Notes under the pieces: model-generated
The model's input: the letters and a program-made list of their open reading frames with translations, nothing else
The model's database searches: none
What the model was told of the DNA's origin: nothing
Part shown: positions 7,042 through 14,721 of the stretch, one piece after another
Layout of the letters: each line of letters starts with the position of its first letter
Numbering within the stretch: position 1 is the stretch's first letter
Virus record (IMG/VR): IMGVR_UViG_3300017739_003776
Span: 1 to 20,436 of that record
Reading direction: 5' to 3' (one strand)
DNA: 20,436 nucleotides
DNA from: a virus
Position numbers and translations under genes: made by a program

Positions 7042-7499
7042 ACCCAGATAGATTAGAAATATGCCCCAAATGTGGATCAGATGCATGTTATGTAACTGAA
7101 ATAAATCAAGATATAAATAATTATTTTTGTTACGGTTGTGGTTTTCAATCTAATTCTTTAATGAGAGAAGGAGAAGAAATAATGGATGACCAGTTATCTA
7201 TGCTACCTGAACTGTATAAAGATCTTAGACATGAAGATAAAACAGGTCAAGTATGGTTCCCTTCAACAGTAAATTTGCCTACTCAAGGAATGGTATTTGC
7301 AAATGGGTCTACAACTAATAACTGGAAATGGGCAGCAGTTAAAGCTGTAGAAGTAACTGAAGAAGAAAAATTAAAATATCCAATCCCAGGAAAAAAAGAT
7401 CAATATTATAAACATAGAATGGACATGACTACAATGAAACAATTTGAGGAACGTGATTTTATGGAAGCTCTTTCGTATATTGGGGTATTACCTAGTTAA
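7038..7499 (+). CDS. Zinc-ribbon phage protein of unknown function
   Basis: 153 aa. The N-terminus carries C9-x2-C12 and C31-x2-C34 (CPKCG and CYGCG), a classic zinc-ribbon knuckle pair. A helical acidic linker (about 45-65) follows, then a C-terminal domain with VWFPSTVNLPTQGMVFANG (about 71-89), NNWKWAAVKAVEVT and a final DFMEALSYIGVLPS. The C-terminal part is not a sugar enzyme I recognise. It is odd inside a glycosyltransferase island and looks like a core-type phage gene into which the island was built around. The ATG overlaps the previous stop by 4 nt. Possible roles include binding nucleic acid or protein; I cannot choose. Confidence 0.75.
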   Translation: MNPDRLEICPKCGSDACYVTEINQDINNYFCYGCGFQSNSLMREGEEIMDDQLSMLPELYKDLRHEDKTGQVWFPSTVNLPTQGMVFANGSTTNNWKWAAVKAVEVTEEEKLKYPIPGKKDQYYKHRMDMTTMKQFEERDFMEALSYIGVLPS

Positions 7500-7502
7500 G
7501 AT

Positions 7503-8126
7503 ATGAAAATAAGTTATGCAATAACAGTCTGTAATGAGTTTATAGAAATTCAAAGACTGATAAATTTTTTACTAAAAAATAAAAGACCAGAAGATGAGAT
7601 TGTTGTACTATATGATATTAATAATGGTCATAAAGGAATTGAAGAATTTTTAAGAGCAAAATCTGTTAATAAAGGGCTTTCTTGGATGTATGGTTCATTT
7701 AAAGGACACTTTGCTGATTGGAAAAATAAACTAAACAGTTTTTGCACTGGAGATTATATTTTTCAAATAGATGCTGATGAACTTCCACCTAAATATTTAG
7801 TAGAAAATCTATGGGCAATATTAGAAATGAATAAAACTGTAGATGTTTATAGAGTCCCTAGGATTAACATAGTAGAGGGTTTAACTCGAGAACATATTCA
7901 AAAATGGAGATGGAGAATAGATGATAAAGAACGAGTTAATTTCCCTGATTATCAATGGAGAATTTATAGAAATGACCCTAATTTAAAATGGGTAAATAAA
8001 GTACATGAGGTATTAACAGGATTTGAAGTTATGTCTGAATTACCCCCTGAAGAAGAATACTGTTTACTACATGAAAAAACTATAGAAAGACAAGAAAAAC
8101 AAAATAATTACTATAATACACTATGA
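7503..8126 (+). CDS. GT2-like glycosyltransferase (GT-A fold)
   Basis: 207 aa. It begins with the GT-A/GT2 pattern ISYAITVCNEFIEIQRLINF and contains QIDADE with the D-x-D metal/nucleotide site at D90 and D92. The later segments WRIYRN, WVNKVHEVL and the closing HEKTIERQEKQNNYY match bacterial family-2 transferases of the SunS/WaaE-like type that add a sugar to a glycan core. At 207 aa it is a compact member. It has no membrane segment. The stop overlaps the HAD gene ATG by 4 nt. Confidence 0.85.
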   Translation: MKISYAITVCNEFIEIQRLINFLLKNKRPEDEIVVLYDINNGHKGIEEFLRAKSVNKGLSWMYGSFKGHFADWKNKLNSFCTGDYIFQIDADELPPKYLVENLWAILEMNKTVDVYRVPRINIVEGLTREHIQKWRWRIDDKERVNFPDYQWRIYRNDPNLKWVNKVHEVLTGFEVMSELPPEEEYCLLHEKTIERQEKQNNYYNTL

Positions 8127-8512
8127 AAACAGATAAGGATAAATTTTTAGACCATGTTATAAACTATGAAAAAAATGTTATAGCTATTGATTTTGATGGA
8201 GTAATCCATAACCATCATTTAGGTTTCCATGATGGAACCGTGTACGGGGAACCAATTCCAGAAGCTCTAGAAGCTATAAAAGAAATTTCAAATAATTATA
8301 AAATAGTCATTTTTTCCTCTAAAGCTAATCCTAATAGACCTTTAATAGAAGGAAAAACTGGTGTTGAATTAATATGGGAATGGCTAGATAAATATCAAAT
8401 AAAAAAACATATACAAGATGTTACATTTAGCAAAATAAATGCTAAATATTATATAGATGATAAAGCTATATATTTTGACAATTGGAAAAATGTTTTAAAT
8501 AAAATAAAGTAA
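8123..8512 (+). CDS. HAD-superfamily phosphatase, small capless type
   Basis: 129 aa. All four HAD motifs are visible: DFDGV (D23 nucleophile, D25 acid/base), IFSS (S65), K104 (FSKINAK), and the DD pair 112-113. No cap domain is inserted, as in small polynucleotide or sugar-phosphate phosphatases. Between the GT2 gene and the aldolase gene it is a good candidate for removing a phosphate from a sugar-acid intermediate, parallel to the Kdo-8-P or Neu5Ac-9-P phosphatase step. That is inference from context. Substrate could equally be a nucleotide. It overlaps its downstream neighbour by 1 base at 8512. Confidence 0.78.
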   Translation: MKTDKDKFLDHVINYEKNVIAIDFDGVIHNHHLGFHDGTVYGEPIPEALEAIKEISNNYKIVIFSSKANPNRPLIEGKTGVELIWEWLDKYQIKKHIQDVTFSKINAKYYIDDKAIYFDNWKNVLNKIK

Positions 8513-9252
8513 TGTTTAAATATTTAAAAAATTTAGATTGTGAAATAAAAATTTCACTAGAAGATGAGGGTTTAACTTTTGACCAAGCTGTAAACATAGC
8601 TTGCTTATCTCACTTAAACCAATACCCCCTAAATATAAAAATAGGAGGAGCTGAAGCCATTTCAGATATGAGATTTGCTAAAAATATAAATTGCAGTGGT
8701 TGTGTAGCTCCTATGATAGAATCTCCATATGCTTTACATAAGTTTATTTCTTCAGTTTATAAAAATAAATTTGATTTTGAAAAATTATTTATAAATATTG
8801 AAAGTAAACAAGCATACGAAAATATATCAAAAATTCTTAATTCTTCAGATGCAAAACACTTATATGGGATAGTATTAGGAAGAACGGATTTTATTCAATC
8901 TTTTAACTATACTAAGGATAGGGTAGATTCAGATGAATGTCTTAAAATGGCTATAGAAATATTTACACTAGCTAAAAGTAAAAATTTAAAAACCTTAATG
9001 GGTGGAAATTTAAATATTAATAGTTTAGATTTTATTAAAACTTTATATCAAAAAAATTTATTAGACTATGTTGAAACTAGAAATGTAAAAGTTAAACTAT
9101 CTTCCAATTTTTTAGATAATTTTGAAGAAAATTTATCTTATATGTTAAGATTTGAAATAGAATGGTTAACTAATAAGTATAATACTTTAACTCTTCTTTC
9201 TGTTGAAGATAAAAAAAGATTAGATAATTTAAAACTAAGAAATATAAAATGA
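8512..9252 (+). CDS. HpcH/HpaI-type aldolase or citrate-lyase-like protein
   Basis: 246 aa. Motifs KIGGAEAISDMRFAK (43-57), VAPMIESPYALHKF (65-78, E70), LFINIES (92-98, E97) and VLGRTDF (121-127, D126) fit the PEP/pyruvate TIM-barrel superfamily, close to aldolase/citrate lyase family proteins seen in bacterial polysaccharide loci. HpaI enzymes join or split pyruvate and an aldehyde to make 2-keto-3-deoxy acids. The next two genes are an epimerase and a CMP-sugar synthetase, so a 2-keto acid sugar product is an attractive inference. Whether the Arg and metal ligands of HpaI are complete needs an alignment. It overlaps the epimerase ATG by 4 nt. Confidence 0.68.
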   Translation: MFKYLKNLDCEIKISLEDEGLTFDQAVNIACLSHLNQYPLNIKIGGAEAISDMRFAKNINCSGCVAPMIESPYALHKFISSVYKNKFDFEKLFINIESKQAYENISKILNSSDAKHLYGIVLGRTDFIQSFNYTKDRVDSDECLKMAIEIFTLAKSKNLKTLMGGNLNINSLDFIKTLYQKNLLDYVETRNVKVKLSSNFLDNFEENLSYMLRFEIEWLTNKYNTLTLLSVEDKKRLDNLKLRNIK

Positions 9253-10139
9253 ACATATTAGTTACTGGAGCAAATGGGTTTGTGGGTTCTAAGTTAGTAT
9301 CTAAATTAAACCAACTTGGCCACCAGGTTATAGGATTAGATAAAAATAAAAGTTTTAATAAAAAAACTTTAATTTACGATATAAGTAAAAAAACTTTTGT
9401 TAAAGATTTTACTAGTAAAGAAAATATTTCTATAGATATTATTTTTCATTTAGCTGCTCAACCTGGAGGGTATAAAAGTTTAATGGATCCTTACATAGAT
9501 GCTAAATGGAATTGTATAGGAACAGCTAACATGGTTTCTCTTTCTAAAGTATTAAAAATTAAAAAATTTATTTACACTAGTTCTATGGCAGTTTATGGAA
9601 ATAATAATAATGTATTAGAAAATACCCCAGTTAATCCTATATCTTTTTATGGAGTAAGTAAATATACAGGAGAGTTACAATGTAAATTATTACTAGAACA
9701 TAATAGTATTCCCTATACTATATTTAGATTATTTGCTACATATGGTTCGGGTCAAAACTTAAAAAACCAACATCAGGGGATTTTAAGCATATATTTAAAT
9801 CAAATGTTAAAAGGTACTAAAGTCAAAATAACAGGAACTAAAAACAGAATTAGAGAACTAATTCATGTTAATGATGTAATAGATGCTTTAGTATGGGGAT
9901 TAGATAAAAAAACAAATAATGAAATTTACAATGTTTCTAATAATGAATCCATAACCCCAGAAATAATAATTAAACAAATATCAAAAGAATTAAATAAACC
10001 TGTAGAAATTATAGAACTCCCAGGATATGAGGGAGATCAAATTAATATAACGGGAAATATAAGTAAACTTTGTAGATTAGGTTGGAAACCAAAAATAAAT
10101 CTTTCTAAAGGAATTAAAGAATTTATAAATAATATATAA
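9249..10139 (+). CDS. NAD-dependent sugar epimerase/dehydratase (extended SDR)
   Basis: 296 aa. The Rossmann loop is TGANGFVG (G7, G10, G13). The catalytic Ser is in YTSSMAVYG (S111/S112), and YGVSK gives Y134 and K138. FHLAAQPGG (66-74) and the substrate segment RELIHVNDV are typical for UDP/dTDP-sugar 4-epimerases and 4,6-dehydratases. The length is normal for a short family member. It would act on a nucleotide sugar in the cytoplasm; epimerase versus dehydratase cannot be settled. It lies between the aldolase (4-nt overlap) and the CMP-sugar synthetase (one-base gap). A second, separate SDR gene lies at the right edge of the window. Confidence 0.87.
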   Translation: MNILVTGANGFVGSKLVSKLNQLGHQVIGLDKNKSFNKKTLIYDISKKTFVKDFTSKENISIDIIFHLAAQPGGYKSLMDPYIDAKWNCIGTANMVSLSKVLKIKKFIYTSSMAVYGNNNNVLENTPVNPISFYGVSKYTGELQCKLLLEHNSIPYTIFRLFATYGSGQNLKNQHQGILSIYLNQMLKGTKVKITGTKNRIRELIHVNDVIDALVWGLDKKTNNEIYNVSNNESITPEIIIKQISKELNKPVEIIELPGYEGDQINITGNISKLCRLGWKPKINLSKGIKEFINNI

Positions 10140-10140
10140 T

Positions 10141-10794
10141 ATGAAAAATATAACTGCAATTATCCCTGTTAGACAGGGTTCTCAAAGAGTAAAAAATAAA
10201 AATTTCAAACCTTTTGCTGGAAAGTCCCTATTAGAACATAAAATAGAAATAATCAAAAAACTTCCTGTTAAAGATATAATTATAAATACTGATAGTGATT
10301 ATGCTATAGAGCTAGCAAAAAAATTAAATATTTCTTACCATAAAAGAGAATCTTATTATGCTAGTTCAGAATGTACTAATAGTGAATATCATGAGTATTT
10401 AGCTAAGGTAACCCAAGCTGAAAATATATTAATAACTCAGGTTACAGCTCCCTTAATTACCATAGATACTTTTATAGAAGCTATTGATTTATATAATAAT
10501 GTTAATTGTAATAGTTTAATGTCTATTAAAAAAATTAAAGAATATCTGTGGTATAATAATCAACCTATAAATTATAAATTAGATTATGCCCCTAATTCCC
10601 AAGACTTACCGGATTATTTTTCTCCTACTTTTGGAGTTATTATAGTTAATAGAGAAGCAATGTTAAAATCTAAAAATTTTATTTGTGATAATCCTTATTT
10701 TTATGAAATATCAGAAACTGAATCTATAGATATAGACACTGAATTAGATTTTGAATTTGCTGAATTTTTATTTAAAAAAAATAACAATGCATAA
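10141..10794 (+). CDS. CMP-sugar synthetase (acylneuraminate/Kdo cytidylyltransferase type)
   Basis: 217 aa. It opens with ITAIIPVRQGSQRVKNKNFK (4-23), the nucleotide-binding loop of NeuA/KdsB enzymes (R11-x-GS-x-R-x3-KN). ITQVTAPL (98-105) corresponds to the QPTSPL motif and the C-terminal SIDIDTELDFEFAE carries the metal-binding D-x-D. These enzymes use CTP to activate sialic, legionaminic, pseudaminic or Kdo-type acids. The exact substrate is not readable, and relatives also make CDP-sugars or phosphonate CMP esters. Just upstream are an aldolase and an epimerase; downstream is a GT42/DUF115-like gene, which may use the product. The 3' end overlaps it by 8 nt. Confidence 0.82.
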   Translation: MKNITAIIPVRQGSQRVKNKNFKPFAGKSLLEHKIEIIKKLPVKDIIINTDSDYAIELAKKLNISYHKRESYYASSECTNSEYHEYLAKVTQAENILITQVTAPLITIDTFIEAIDLYNNVNCNSLMSIKKIKEYLWYNNQPINYKLDYAPNSQDLPDYFSPTFGVIIVNREAMLKSKNFICDNPYFYEISETESIDIDTELDFEFAEFLFKKNNNA

Positions 10795-11590
10795 AAACAC
10801 CCAACAAGTAAAAAAGTTTATAACTTCACAATATGATGACTCTTATGATAGGGTAAAATATTTAAGAGATAAATATAAAGGAGAAACGGCTTATGTTTTA
10901 GCTTCTGGACCTTCTTTAAATAATATATCTACTCAAATTTTAAATGAAAAATTAAAAGATAAATTAGTAATATCAATTAAGCAATCTATAAATAATATTT
11001 CTGATATTGTAGACTATCACTTATTAAATTTTTGTAATTTAACTCAATACAATTATAATAATCCAAACACAATAGTAGGATGGACTGTGTGGGATGAACA
11101 TCAACCTAATGTTATAGTTCAAAATTTTCCTTGTGATTTTATTTTAGATACTTTTAAACTAAATGATGGCTTACCTAATATAGAAAATTCAATAGCTTTC
11201 AACCCAGATCAAATAGAATTATTAGATATAAATAATAGCATGTCAAGACCTTGGGGTCCTGGAACTATGCATGAATTAGGAATACCATTAGCTTTATATT
11301 TGGGTTGTACTAAAATAGTAACTATAGGTTGGGATTTATTTAAAAGTTCTATAAAAAGATATAAAAATGATGGAGAATCTTTAAATAACCAACCTCATTG
11401 TTATGATAATAATAGTTTAATATTTAAAAATACAGATACATCTATAACTAAAAAAGAAATAATTCAGGTGATAAAAAGTACAGAAACATTATATAATTGG
11501 TTACAATCTAGAGGAATTGAACTTGAAATAGTAGACCCCCATGGAGATAACCCAGCTTTTGATAAAATTAAAAAAATAAATATGATATAA
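10787..11590 (+). CDS. GT42/DUF115-like protein, possible CMP-sugar transferase
   Basis: 267 aa from the ATG at 10787, preferred over a TTG at 10751 because it gives the ATGCATAA overlap and drops an A/T-rich, non-domain start. Motif TAYVLASGPSLNNI (34-47) and the later GPGTMHELGIPLALYLGCTK and IVTIGWDL (158-184) match the layout shared by DUF115 (MAF/6-hydroxymethylpterin pyrophosphokinase-like) proteins and GT42 sialyltransferases (GNGPSL; ALGYKEIYLSGIDF). A GT42-type role fits the CMP-sugar synthetase directly upstream. The alternative is a flagellin-glycosylation-type MAF transferase without clear donor. A His needed as GT42 base could be in the region after residue 190 (PHCYD), not verified. 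A 9-nt gap follows. Confidence 0.62.
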   Translation: MHKNTQQVKKFITSQYDDSYDRVKYLRDKYKGETAYVLASGPSLNNISTQILNEKLKDKLVISIKQSINNISDIVDYHLLNFCNLTQYNYNNPNTIVGWTVWDEHQPNVIVQNFPCDFILDTFKLNDGLPNIENSIAFNPDQIELLDINNSMSRPWGPGTMHELGIPLALYLGCTKIVTIGWDLFKSSIKRYKNDGESLNNQPHCYDNNSLIFKNTDTSITKKEIIQVIKSTETLYNWLQSRGIELEIVDPHGDNPAFDKIKKINMI

Positions 11591-11599
11591 AATTATATT

Positions 11600-12415
11600 A
11601 TGGTAAAATTTGTATTATATACTAAAACTTACTCTGGAGACTTTAATAGACTTACAAAACTTTTAACTTCCATTAAAGAATATAATAGGGATAATATACC
11701 ATACTATATATCATGTCCTCATAATGAAAAAACCTTATTAATAGACACCATAGGAAAAGAAGGTTATACTTTTATTCCTGATGAGGAATTATGGCAATTT
11801 AAGTATCTCCTGGATGGGTGGAGACAACAGCAAATAGTAAAATCCCATTTATGGAAAGCAATAGATATTGAAAATTATCTAAGTATTGATTCAGACCAAT
11901 ATTTTATTAGAGATTTTTATTACAGTGATTTTATCCACCCTTCGGGAACTGTATATTCTTTAATATATGAAAATAAAGAAAACCAACAATACGAAAAACT
12001 ATTATTTAATAGGGATTACCAAAAAACAGGATATGCTAAAGCGGTTAGAGCATATAGAAATGTGTTTAATCAAAAACCATATAATAAGATTTATGATTTT
12101 GGTCCACCACCATATTCTTGGTGCTCTTTAGTTTGGAAAAATTTTGAAGAAAATTACTTAATTCCCAATAACTTAACATTTGAAACTTTTCAAATTTTAA
12201 TGGAACAAGAATATAAAATAGCTATGAGAGAAGCTGTTACTTACGGAGAATATTTATTAGCTTCTAAAACTATTGATATATATCCTACCTCAGGATATTT
12301 TAAATTCTATAATAGTAAAGAAATGTATGAATTTGAAAACCAAAATAAATTATCCCAAATTAAAAATTTAAAAGAAAACTATTTAGGAGTAACTTTTCAA
12401 AGTAAATTATTTTAA
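11600..12415 (+). CDS. GT-A-like glycosyltransferase, DUF6492 type
   Basis: 271 aa. The N-terminal VKFVLYTKTYSGDFNRLTKL (2-21) has the GT-A start, then GWRQQQIVK (73-81) and YLSIDSDQYF with D-x-D at D97/D99, as in DUF6492 family proteins predicted to be glycosyltransferases. The later part is rich in Tyr, Trp and Lys (GPPPYSW; YPTSGYFKFY). It has no membrane segment. One base separates it from the sulfotransferase gene. A donor cannot be inferred. The ATG is preceded by an A/T-only leader with no Shine-Dalgarno. Confidence 0.72.
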   Translation: MVKFVLYTKTYSGDFNRLTKLLTSIKEYNRDNIPYYISCPHNEKTLLIDTIGKEGYTFIPDEELWQFKYLLDGWRQQQIVKSHLWKAIDIENYLSIDSDQYFIRDFYYSDFIHPSGTVYSLIYENKENQQYEKLLFNRDYQKTGYAKAVRAYRNVFNQKPYNKIYDFGPPPYSWCSLVWKNFEENYLIPNNLTFETFQILMEQEYKIAMREAVTYGEYLLASKTIDIYPTSGYFKFYNSKEMYEFENQNKLSQIKNLKENYLGVTFQSKLF

Positions 12416-12416
12416 T

Positions 12417-12962
12417 ATGAAAAAAGAAAAAGTATTTTGTTTAGGGATGTCTCGAACTGGGACTAAATCTTTTGCAGTAGGGATGAAAAAATTAGGATAT
12501 AATCCATGTCATAATGGAGGGCGTCCATTAACTGAAGAACTTTTAAATACTTATAATGCTTTTTCAGATTCTAATACTTGTATGTTTCATTATGAATATC
12601 TTTATAATAGATTTCCTAATTCCATGTTTGTGTTTTCCTACAGAGATCCTGAAGATTGGGCTGATAAAATATTAGACTGGTATAATCCCAAACATAAAAT
12701 AAGTTATATAGATTGGCATTTAAATAATGATTATATTACTAAAGTCAATACTAGAAAAGAATTAATTAACTTTAATAAATGGCAGTATAATTCTATAATA
12801 AAATTCTTTCAAGATAAACCATCCCAGTTTTTACCTCATTGTGTTTTTAAGGGAGATACATTTGCATCTATAGCAAAGTTAATAGGAGTAGATCTTAAAG
12901 AAGATTTTTCAATTCATTTAAAAGATGAATCTGTAAAAAATAATAAATATATAAACATATGA
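12417..12962 (+). CDS. Sulfotransferase-like protein (P-loop, PAPS type)
   Basis: 181 aa. GMSRTGTKSF (10-19) matches the 5'-phosphosulfate-binding loop of the Sulfotransfer family, and FVFSYRDPEDWADKILDWYN (71-90) matches the 3'-phosphate-binding strand and helix, with the R76-D77-P78 pattern. The family moves sulfate from PAPS to hydroxyls, here presumably of a glycan. At 181 aa it is a short member, resembling small bacterial forms. It requires host-supplied PAPS; no PAPS synthase gene lies in the window. It overlaps the next gene by 4 nt. Confidence 0.78.
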   Translation: MKKEKVFCLGMSRTGTKSFAVGMKKLGYNPCHNGGRPLTEELLNTYNAFSDSNTCMFHYEYLYNRFPNSMFVFSYRDPEDWADKILDWYNPKHKISYIDWHLNNDYITKVNTRKELINFNKWQYNSIIKFFQDKPSQFLPHCVFKGDTFASIAKLIGVDLKEDFSIHLKDESVKNNKYINI

Positions 12963-13909
12963 AAACAAAATTTGCAATAGGATGTATAGTGCAATGGTAT
13001 GAAAGTGAAATGATAAACGAATACATCACTTCACTAAAGAAAACTATAGATGAATATAAAGAAGGAGAAGTATTAGTAGATTTTTTAATATGTTTAAACC
13101 AAGATCTAGAAAAATGTACTAGTGAAGAACAATTACTTAAATGTAAAACAACTATATTAAGTTCAATAATTTATAATGGCTTTTCAGCTAAAATTACTAA
13201 CGATTTAGTAACTATAGCGGATTATAGAAGAACATTTAATGATGAGTATTGTGAAAAAGTAGATGTATTGATGTGGGGGGAATCTGATATGTTATTACCT
13301 CATAGGACTTTTACTATATTAAATTCCCTTCACCAAAGTGTAGTTAAACAAACTCCTAAATATTTATCTTTTTTTGGAACTTGTAAAATGTGGGATGATT
13401 CATGGAAGTCCTTAGAACATCCTAAATTTACAAACCAAAAACATGTATCTGATCCAAACGTAGTTGGTAGTACATGGCATACAATGACACAAAAAGAAAT
13501 GGATAGTATTAATAATGAAGTAGAAGATTTAGAAATTCTTCAACTCCCTCAACATAAGTTTAATGGGTGTGGTTTAATTATATCTTCTGAGGTAATTAAA
13601 TCAGGTGCTAATATACCTAAATCAGTATTTTTTGTACATGAAGACACAGCTTTTATGATGGTAACTAATAAATTATTGGGAAACATCCCCCAATATGTTA
13701 TAAAAAATATATTACTTGTCCATAATAGAAAACATCCTAAAAAAAGGATGTACGTTAAAGATGAAGTTGGAAATAATTCAACAGAATGTAGAGAAAGTAA
13801 TAATTGGTATTTAAAAGCTAATAAGCTTTGTGAAGAAAATTGCTATAATATTTTTAACCCTTCATACACTTCTCATACTTGGAATACTTTAAAAAAAAAT
13901 AATAAATAA
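12959..13909 (+). CDS. Putative GT-A-like glycosyltransferase (family not firm)
   Basis: 316 aa. The start KFAIGCIVQWYESEMINEYI is GT2-like; E108-S-D110 (VLMWGESDMLLPHR) sits where a D-x-D metal site is expected, and FFVHEDTAF (HED, 227-229) resembles the late ED/His segment of GT-A folds. NGCGLIISS (202-210) supports this. It shows weak family identity, so the call is structural. No membrane segment is seen. It overlaps the sulfotransferase by 4 nt and is followed after 6 nt by the GT29-like gene. A perfect 7-bp inverted repeat at about 13674-13695 is probably chance. Confidence 0.6.
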   Translation: MKTKFAIGCIVQWYESEMINEYITSLKKTIDEYKEGEVLVDFLICLNQDLEKCTSEEQLLKCKTTILSSIIYNGFSAKITNDLVTIADYRRTFNDEYCEKVDVLMWGESDMLLPHRTFTILNSLHQSVVKQTPKYLSFFGTCKMWDDSWKSLEHPKFTNQKHVSDPNVVGSTWHTMTQKEMDSINNEVEDLEILQLPQHKFNGCGLIISSEVIKSGANIPKSVFFVHEDTAFMMVTNKLLGNIPQYVIKNILLVHNRKHPKKRMYVKDEVGNNSTECRESNNWYLKANKLCEENCYNIFNPSYTSHTWNTLKKNNK

Positions 13910-13915
13910 TAAATA

Positions 13916-14719
13916 ATGTACAAAATAGAATTAGATTTTAACATCCCAGAACTAGAAAGACCCTTAGAGGGAAATTATACTTTAAATCAAAATATACTAA
14001 AACATTTATTTAATAATTCTTCAATTGATAGAAGATTTAATAATTATGTTAAGGGTAAATCTGTGGTTGTAATAGCATCTGCAGGATATCTAGCAAATCA
14101 GAAAAAGGGAGAATTTTTTGAAGATTTTGATATAATAGTAAGATTGGGACCAGGGTGGAAACCCTTAAAAGAATCTTATGAAGTAATGGGTAAAAGAACT
14201 AATATAAGATGGCATAGTGGGCACGAATTTCCAACAACAGGAGGATTATGGGAAATAGATAAAATGATAGACCATGGCGTGGAGTATGCCTGTATACAAT
14301 ATCCAAGATATTTAGATTATTTTCACCATGATATTAAAAAATTTGAAAAACAAAACGAAGAATATAACATGCCATTTCATATATGGTCAGATTTAGAACT
14401 ATATTTATCTCTCCACCATTATTTAGGTACTAGATTAAATTTAGGTATGGCTGCAGTTACAGATTTATTGTTTTATGATATATCTAAATTGCATATGTCT
14501 GGTTTTACTTTTTATTCGGGAGGAAAGGATGATTTTAATTATAAGCATGGATGTAAACAAAAAGGTTACATGCTTGATGATTATATTCCTGAAAAATCTA
14601 CTATGATAAATCATGCTCAAATTCCACAAATGAAATTATTAAGAGAACTTCAAATTTTAGATAAACGTTTATCTTTTGATAAGGAAACAGAAGATGTACT
14701 TAAAATTCATAATATTTAA
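13916..14719 (+). CDS. GT29-like sialyltransferase-family protein
   Basis: 267 aa. GKSVVVIASAGYLANQ...GEFFEDFDIIVRLG (47-78) resembles the L-motif of GT29 sialyltransferases (GKxV.IVG.s..L..G..ID..D.VvR.N). GTRLNLGMAAVTDLLFY (171-187) with HMSGFTFY (193-200) resembles the S-motif. The last motif is less exact: H233 is followed by E244 rather than a strict H-x4-E. GT29 enzymes transfer sialic-type sugars from a CMP donor. With the CMP-sugar synthetase 3 kb upstream this fits, but homology is moderate. No signal-anchor is present, so it would act in the cytoplasm. Two bases separate it from the deacetylase. Confidence 0.62.
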   Translation: MYKIELDFNIPELERPLEGNYTLNQNILKHLFNNSSIDRRFNNYVKGKSVVVIASAGYLANQKKGEFFEDFDIIVRLGPGWKPLKESYEVMGKRTNIRWHSGHEFPTTGGLWEIDKMIDHGVEYACIQYPRYLDYFHHDIKKFEKQNEEYNMPFHIWSDLELYLSLHHYLGTRLNLGMAAVTDLLFYDISKLHMSGFTFYSGGKDDFNYKHGCKQKGYMLDDYIPEKSTMINHAQIPQMKLLRELQILDKRLSFDKETEDVLKIHNI

Positions 14720-14721
14720 AA

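Noticed and set aside
7112-7119. TATAAATA inside the zinc-ribbon gene
   Set aside because: It is within a coding region and not upstream of a gene start; best explained by A/T richness.
8211-8235. CCATCAT...ATGATGG inverted repeat in the HAD gene
   Set aside because: A 7-bp stem with a 10-base loop is expected many times by chance in A/T-rich DNA of this length, and nothing about its place is special.
8512-9252. PEP mutase, which would imply phosphonate synthesis with the neighbouring cytidylyltransferase
   Set aside because: The EDK-x5-NS motif of PEP mutase is not present. The ESPYALHKF and GRTD pattern is closer to HpcH/HpaI aldolases.
10124-10131. TATAAATA just before the CMP-sugar synthetase gene
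   Set aside because: It lies inside the end of the epimerase gene and only 9 nt before the next ATG, leaving almost no leader. The octamer is expected several times by chance at this base composition.
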